Of a DNA stretch of 64,000 nt, positions 34,531 to 43,500 are shown one piece after another. Below the pieces are notes generated by a model. It was not told the origin of the DNA. It searched no databases and saw nothing but the letters and a program-made list of their open reading frames with translations. A program made the translations under genes and the position numbers. Source of the DNA: Bacteroidales bacterium (GTDB lineage Bacteria > Bacteroidota > Bacteroidia > Bacteroidales > M50B96); NCBI GenBank assembly GCA_021740905.1, contig JAIOYV010000033.1, positions 1-64,000 of the forward strand, written 5' to 3'. The number at the start of each line of letters is the position of its first letter. The stretch's first letter is position 1.

Positions 34531-37500
34531 ATGAAAAAAATTATTCTATTCCTATTTGCATGTATAGCCTCATTGGGGCTATTTGCACAGTCGGCCAACC
34601 CAACAGTAATTACGTTGGATGGTCTTTCTAATTTGGGTCCTTGTGGAACACCTTTCTACGAGTCCGGAATTGAGATGAAAATCATACCTCAATCTGGGCA
34701 GGATCCTTGTGTGTCTGTGCCTCCAGGTTGTGATTATACAACTGGTCCCTTTGCCCTCAGTCTTTATCCTGGAAAACTCGAAGTTAACCTAAGTGGTTTT
34801 CTGCCTCCTCAACTTATTACCTCCATCGAGGTAGATATTGTGAACTGGGCTTCACCCGGATATGCGGTTGCATATATGTTAGATGCCGCGGGAGGGCAGG
34901 TAGCTTATGCTTCGAGTACTTTACCTGGCCTACCGGAAACTCTAACACTAATCAATCCTGTTCCGTCTCCCTTATCCTATCTTTATGTAGCAATGTGCGA
35001 AGGTCAGATATTGGAGATTCGAATTTACACAGGAGGTTCAACCCTGCCTCTTAGCATTACGGGTGTTGTGACCAATAGCACCCAAACCTCACCCTGTAAT
35101 GGGGGTATCGATATTACCGTTTCAGATGGAGTTACTCCCTATACCTATCTATGGTCGAATGGCCAAACTACCGAGGATTTAACTAATTTATGTGCGGGTC
35201 AATACTCTGTAACAACAACTGATGCAACTGGCTTTTGGATTGATTCTTTCTTCGATGTATTTCTTGAACTGCCTATGAGCGTTTCAGGAACGGTTACCCA
35301 TTCCACAACCCAAATTTCCTGCAATGGTGCAATTGACATCACAGTTGCAGGAGGAAATCCACCCTACACATATTCGTGGTCGAATGGTATGTCAAGTGAG
35401 GACATTTCAAACTTATGTCCGGGCACTTATTATGTAACCGCTTATGGAAGTCAGGGCGGATGGGTTGAATCTTTCTTTGATGTCTATGTGAATACAGGTC
35501 CGGTTACAAATGGCTTCAATATCACATTAAATGAAAATGGTTTCCCTGTTGCCGGTGGAGGTACCAACAATTATACGAGTGCTATCTATACCGATAACTA
35601 CAATGGTTGGTACAACTACACTATCACCAATTGGTGGAATATATGGTTTTATAATGGCTATGATCCCTATAAGTATAAAACCATCACAATCGAATTCGAT
35701 TTAGCAGTGTACAATAGTCTCTTACCTTCCTATCTAAATTTTGCAGTAAACTGGTCAACAGATGTGTGGTATAACCAGGGTATTGCCGGGACACCTCCAC
35801 TTCCGTCCTTAGTAGGAGCCAACGAGGCTGCCTATATTATGAGGCCAACCTTACAATTGTGGGATCAGGGAGTTTCTTCTGGTCATTACGAATATTGTTA
35901 TGTAATCCCAGATTATTGCCCCGGATGGGTATCCATCGATGTACAGGGGTATAATTTTGAAATTACAAATGGTGTAATCACCCATGAATGTATAAGTGGG
36001 AACCCTCCTCCAACAGGAAGATGTTGTTACACCGATCCAAATGGAAATATGGCTTGTGCCGATAATTACGAGTGCGAATGTGATCTCCTAAACGGTAGTT
36101 GGGATGCTACAAAAGATTGTACCAACGATCCTTGCTTACCAACTGGTGTAGGTACTTTCTGGATAGGTATGACAGGAAATCAGTATGCCGACCCGACCCT
36201 AACCGGCGGTACAAATAATTTCCCCGGTGGAATAAATGGATGGTACGATTATCCAAGTGGTTGGTGGAATATCTGGTTCAACAACTTACCCTATACTGTA
36301 AATGCCTATAAAGAGATTTATGTTAGTTTCGAAATCGAAAAATTAGCTCCAGGACTTCCTTTTTATGTAGAATTTGCAGTTAATTATTCGACTCCTACCT
36401 GGGATGCAAACCAATTGTTAGTTGCACCACCTATTCCTTCGAATATGGGGAATTATTCCGAGGCCGATGTAATTGTCAGGGATATGGTTTTAATGACCGA
36501 CAATGCTAGTGATCTGGGCACAATAAATTATTGTTTGGTAATACCCGATCATTGCCCTGGATGGGTCTCAATTGATGTTCAAGGATTTAATTTTAAGGTT
36601 ACAAATGGGGTCATTGACCATCAATGTTATTCTGGCATACCTGATTTAGGCCGATGCTGTTATACCGATGTAACCGGGGCAACAGCTTGCGCGGATAATT
36701 ATGAGTGCGAATGTGACTTATTAGGTGGTACCTGGGATGGCACAAAAGATTGCACAAACGATCCTTGTATCACAACCAACCTGGGTGCATGTTGTATTCC
36801 TGCAAGTGCCTTAGCCGGTTATACCTGTACCAATACAACAGAATCAAATTGTCTGGCTAATGGTGGAACCTTTATGGGCATAGGTACCTCTTGCAGTACA
36901 AATCCATGTCCGGTCGAAAATAATTTCCAGATCAAAATGCCTCCGACAGGAATCCCGAGCACTGACCCAACAGAAACCGGTGGTACGGATCCTTTCCCGG
37001 GTGGAATTAACGGATGGTTCGATTACCCAAGCGGCTGGTGGAATATCTGGTTCTACGATCATCCCTTCGATACGGCTAGGTACAAAGAAATCCATGTTAC
37101 CTTTACTGTATCACCTACTGTTCCTAACCTACCAACCTCACTTGATTTTGCTGTAAATTGGTCAACACCTGATTGGAGCCTGTCGCCCTTGGCATTATTT
37201 GGGCCTCCCGTACCACAAACTATGCCTGTTGGGACAAGTGAAGATTTATTTATTGAACGACCAATTATTTATGAAATCAACAACACAATACTATCTAGTA
37301 CATATCAAACAATTAGTTTATGTTTGTTTGTGACCCAATACAATCCCGAATGGGTATCGATAGATGTAATGGGATCGAACTTTACTATAACCAATGGCTA
37401 CATCTGGCACGCCTGCTTGCCCGGGCCACCTCCCAACGAAGTAAATGCTGGCCCCGATGTTGAAATCTGCGCTGGCGATTGTACTACACTTACAGCTACA

Positions 37501-40500
37501 GGTGGAGCTACCTATCAATGGAGCAATGGCTCTACCGGCTCTACCATATCAGTTTGTCCTTCGACAACTTCAACCTACAGGGTCACTGCTACCGATAATA
37601 ATGGTTGTTTTATGTTCGACCGGGTCACTGTGATAGTCAACCCAAGCCCATCTGTCAACTTAACATGTACAAATATTACTTGTTATGGAGATAACGACGG
37701 AAGTATTGTAGCATACGCTTATGGTGGAACTCCTCCTTATACATATTCCTGGTCGAATGGTATTAATGCAACCAGTCTGACAGGATTAGGCCCCGGAACG
37801 TATTCTGTAACCGTGACCGATTCGAATGGATGTACAGGAACAGCATCGTGTACCATAAGCGAGCCTCCCGAATTGAATGTTTACTATGTTAGCTTAGTCG
37901 GCTTGCTCTGTCATGGCGATCAGAATGGGGCCATCTCACTTGGTGTTACCGGAGGTGTTCCCCCCTATTCGTATGCCTGGTCGAATGGACAAACCGGACA
38001 AACTGCAACAGGTTTGGGCGCCGGCACATATTACTACACAGTAACCGATGCCAATGGTTGCCCTGCCACAGGATCTGCAACCATTCTTGATCCTCCAGCT
38101 ATTTCAATTTCAATTTCCAGTACCAATGTAAGTTGTTACGGTGGGAGCAATGGAAGTGCATCGGCCACTGTTTCGGGTGGAACCCCAGGCTATACCTATC
38201 AATGGTCGATGGGAGCCATGTCCCCTAACGTATCGGGGTTGCCAGCCGGCACCTATACGTTGACGGTTTATGATGCCAACCAGTGTATGGCCACGGCAAC
38301 GGTAACCATTACTCAGCCTCCTGCATTGACCATTGCAATGAATTGTGTGAACATTACCTGCCATGGTTATAATAATGGTTACATTTCAGTTTCAGTATCA
38401 GGTGGGACACCTGGGTACTCTTATGCCTGGTACCCCAATGTATCCACCGGGACAAATGCAATTAATTTAGGCCCTGGTTTGTATAAAGTGACAGTAACTG
38501 ATACGAAAGGATGCACTGCTACTGCACAATGTACAATTACAGAACCCCCTTTGCTTACAGTAGCTATGACAAAAACCAACGTTATCTGTAATGGTGATGC
38601 GAATGGTACAGCAACTGCAACACCTGGAGGTGGGACACCCCCATATTCATATAACTGGTCGACTGTACCTCCTTCAACAACACAAACTATATCGAATCTT
38701 GCTCCAGGGATATACACAGTTACAGTTACCGATGCAAAAGGATGCACCACTACTGGAAGTGTTACGATTACCCAACCACCTGCTCTGGGAGGAACAGTTA
38801 CGGTAATAAATGTTACCTGTCCAGGAGGAAACGATGGACAGGCAACTGCCAATATCGTTGGAGGAACTCCTCCATATACATACACCTGGGATGGTGTTGC
38901 CGGTGGGATGGTTAAAATGGGATTAAGTGCAGGATTGCATACCCTTGTGGTGAAAGATGCCAACAATTGCACCCATACTATTAATTTTGTTGTTACTGCT
39001 CCACCAGCAATATTTATTAATTCGACTATTGTTGATGTTGATTGCTTTGGAAATTCAACAGGATCGGCAACTGTCGTTGCTGGAGGTGGTACTGGCCCTT
39101 ATGTGTATGCCTGGGTAGGTATCGGGCCTGGAAACACAATTACCAACATGCCTGCTGGGATATACACGGTTGTGGTAACTGATTCGAAAGGTTGCACCGC
39201 CACCTTCAACATAACTATTATCGAGCCACCCGCCCTTGTATTAACTGAAACTCATGTTAACCCAAGTGCACCAGGTGCTTCCGATGGTTCAATCAATTTA
39301 ACAGTGAATGGAGGTACGGCACCTTCTGCTTATTCGTGGAGCAATGGAGCACTTACTCAAGACCTCAACAGTCTTTTGGCAGGAACATACTGTGTTACAG
39401 TTACTGATTCGAAAAATTGTGCGGCTACCTTATGTGTGACTCTTGTGGATCCGGCTTGTCCATCCACTAATCAGTTCTGGGTTGCCATGAGCTCTAACTG
39501 GGCTCCGATTCCATCGCTGACAGGTGGTACAAACTACTACCCAGGCGGCACAAACGGATGGTTCGAATATGCAAGCGAGTGGTGGAACATTTGGTTCTGC
39601 AATTTGCCATTCGATACCACAGCATATAAAACTATTCATGTTGAATTTAATGTTTCTGTGTATCAACCCGGATTACCATTCTATTTAAAATTTGCTTTGA
39701 ATTATACGAAGCCGGCCTGGGACATGGTGAATACTATCATGCCTCCATTGCCTTCGAATCCTACTGTGGTGGTGAACGAAAATCAATATATTTATAGAGA
39801 GGTCTTGGTAAATTCCAATTCCGCCTCTGCTCTCGGATTCCATAGTTATGATATCGTAATTCCGAACTATTGCCCGGGATGGGTATCGATTGATGTACAG
39901 GGATTCAATTACAAAATTGAAAATGGAATAATCAACCATGTATGCCTACAGGAACAATTAGGCCAATGCTGTTATTTCGAAAACTGTACAGTTGCCTGCG
40001 ATTATATCTCAGAAAGTGCTTGTCAGCAACTAAACGGACAATGGAATCCAAACCTGACCTGCAACGATTCTTGTGCATTACAAGAACTAAGTATTGTTGC
40101 AGTGGGTACTAATCCAATATGTAATGGTTCGTGCAATGGAACAATTTTGGCCAATGTAACTGGTGGGATTGCACCATATACAGTTACATGGCCAAGTAAC
40201 TCGGCTGTATTACTGGATGCACTTACTCCTCTTTCAATAGGAAACCTCTGCGCCGGAACATACATTCTTACAGTTACCGATGCCATTGGATGTACTTCCA
40301 CTGTAACCGTTGTTCTTGTTGATCCACCCCTTCTGTTGGCTAACATTACGGGGATCAACCCATCGAACCCAGGAGCAACAAATGGATCAGCTGACCTTAC
40401 TGTTAGCGGTGGTACGCTACCGTATAATTATCTGTGGAACAATGGTATGACAAACGAAGATTTAACCGGGCTTTCAGCCGGCACCTATTGTGTTACAGTT

Positions 40501-43500
40501 ACCGATGCCAATGGATGCATTGCTACAGCCTGTGTTACCTTGGTAGATCCGGTTTGTCCGTCAACCAACCAATTCTGGATAGCTATGAATTCAAATTATG
40601 GAATCGTCCCATCATTAAGCGGAGGAACCGACTATTATCCGGGGGGCATAAATGGATGGTTCGATTACCCGAGTGAATGGTGGAATATTTGGTTCTGCAA
40701 CCTACCATTCGATTCTACCGGCTATAAGACTATACATGTTGAGTTCAACGTTTCAGTTTACGAACCAGGTTTGCCGTTCTACTTGAAATTTGCTGTGAAC
40801 TATTCGACTCCGGCTTGGGATCTGGTCAATACAACGATGCCACCATTGCCCTTCAATCCTACTGTTGTGGCTAACGAAAATCAGTTTATCTATCGCGAAG
40901 TTCTTGTAAATAGCACAACTATTGGAGCTTCAGGATTCCACTCTTACGACTTCGTTATTCCCAATTATTGCCCAGGATGGGTATCTATCGATGTACAAGG
41001 TTTCAACTTCAAAATTACGAATGGAGTAATCAACCATGTATGCCTGCAAGAGCAATTAGGCCAATGCTGCCATTTCGAAAATTGCGACGTTACCTGTGAT
41101 TACATCACCGAAAGTGCTTGTTTACAGCTGGGAGGACAATGGAATCCGAACCTGACATGCAACGATAGCTGTGCATTAGAGGTATTAGACCTTGGATTGA
41201 CAGGAGTAAACCCAACATGCTCAGGCGCCTGCAATGGCTCAATCACTGCTTCGATAAATGGAGGCGTTGCCCCTTATCTCCTTTCATGGGTAAGTTCCTC
41301 GGTAAATCTGCCTTCCACATCGACAGCTTATACCATTACAAATTTATGCGCCGGTACCTATACCATTACGGTTACCGATGCCATTGGATGTACTTCTACG
41401 GCAACCATTACTTTGGTTGATCCACCACCTACAATGACCGTGTACCTATCTATGTTCAATCCTAATTGCTACGGGACAAGCACCGGAAAAGTAATTGTTA
41501 CCGTGTTTGGGGGTACTGCACCATTTACCTATTTATGGAACACAGGTTCTACTCTCCCCTTGCTGTTGAATATTCCTGCGGGTATCTATTCGGTTACCAT
41601 TACCGATGCAAATGGTTGTACAGCAACTGCAACTGCAACCCTTGTCGATCCGCCAATGCTTGTGGCTACCATAATAGGTACTAATCCTTCGGTAACTGGA
41701 GCAACCGATGGCTCGGCCGATCTTACCGTATCCGGCGGAACACCTGGATATACTTATATATGGAGCAACGGTGCCACAACTGAAGACCTTAGCGGTCTTG
41801 GTGCCGGCACCTATTGCGTAACTGTAACCGATAGCAAAGGCTGTGTGGCTACTGTATGCGTCACTCTTGTTGCCACGATATGTCCCACTACCAATCAATT
41901 CTGGATTGCGATGTACCCCAATTTGTATCCAAACCCCTTGCTCACAGGAGGTACCGATTATTACCCGGGTGGAACAAATGGTTGGTTCGAATACCCGAGT
42001 GAATGGTGGAATATCTGGTTCTGTAACCTGCCATTCGATCCAACATCCTACAAGCAAATTCATGTTGAATTTAACGTGTCACAGTATGAGCCTGGAGCAG
42101 CATTCTATCTCAAGTTTGCTGTAAATTATTCAACACCTACCTGGGATTTGAACAATTTGACCATGCCTCCTTTACCATCGAATTCAGCTGTTGTAGCGAA
42201 CGAAAGCCTATATATTTTCAGGGAAGTATTGCTCGAATCTTCTTCTTCTGTAAGTGCTTCAGGATTTCATTCTTATGATTTCGTAATCCCATTTTATTGC
42301 CCGGGATGGGTATCGATTGATGTACAGGGGTATAATTTCAAAATTGAAAATGGAGTCCTAAACCATGTTTGTTTGAATGAACAACTGGGTCAATGCTGTT
42401 ACTGGGATAGCTGCACGGTGGCATGCGATTATGTGTCCGAAGCCGACTGTAACCTTCTTGGTGGACAATGGAACCCCAACCTGACCTGTGCCGACAATTG
42501 CCCAATGCAGGTGCTCGGTGTCGATTTGGTGGGTAATAATCCACTTTGTAATGGAGATTGTAATGGAAGTATTTCAGCCTATATTTCGGGCGGTGTGCCT
42601 CCATACTCAATATCGATGGTAAGCCCATTGCCTGTTATCTATCCGGTAAGCTCTTTGCCATATGTATTCCAGAACCTCTGTGCCGGGAATTATACAATCG
42701 TTGTTACTGATTCTCTTGGTTGCAGTGTTACACAAACCGTTACTCTGGTCGACCCACCTGCTCTTGTCTTAGCCTTGGCAGGAACTGACCCATCAGCTCC
42801 CGGAGCACCGAATGGGTCTGTCGATCTTACCGTTTCCGGAGGCACACCACCTTACACATATCTATGGAATAATGGTGCTATTACTCAGAACTTATTTGGA
42901 GTAACTGCCGGAACATACTGTGTCACTGTTACCGATGCCAACGGATGTACCGATGATGATTGTATTACCCTGGTCGATCCGGTATGTGTCAATACCAACC
43001 AATTCTGGGTTGCCATGACTCCTAACCTGAATCTTGATCCATTGCTTACTGGTGGTACCGATTACTTCCCGGGTGGAATAAACGGATGGTTTGAGTACCC
43101 TCTGAATGACTGGTATAATATCTGGTTCTGTAATCTGCCATTCGATACTACTAAATACAAGCAAATCCATGTAGAATTCGACGTAACAAAACTAAATCCA
43201 ACTACTCCATTCTACTTCAAGTTTGCTGTAAATTACACTACGCCATTATGGGATATGAACAATCTGTACAGCCCACCATTACCCTCAAATCCAACAGTTC
43301 AGGCCAACGAAAATCTGTACCTGACACGGGAGGTTTTGGTTCAAACCGACAACTTCGTACAATTAGGTTTCCATTCCTACGACTTTATCATACCTGATTA
43401 TTGCCCAGGATGGGTATCGATTGATGTCCAAGGTTACAACTTTAAGGTTACCAATGGGGTCCTCAACCATGTATGTATGCAGGAACAATTAGGTCAGTGC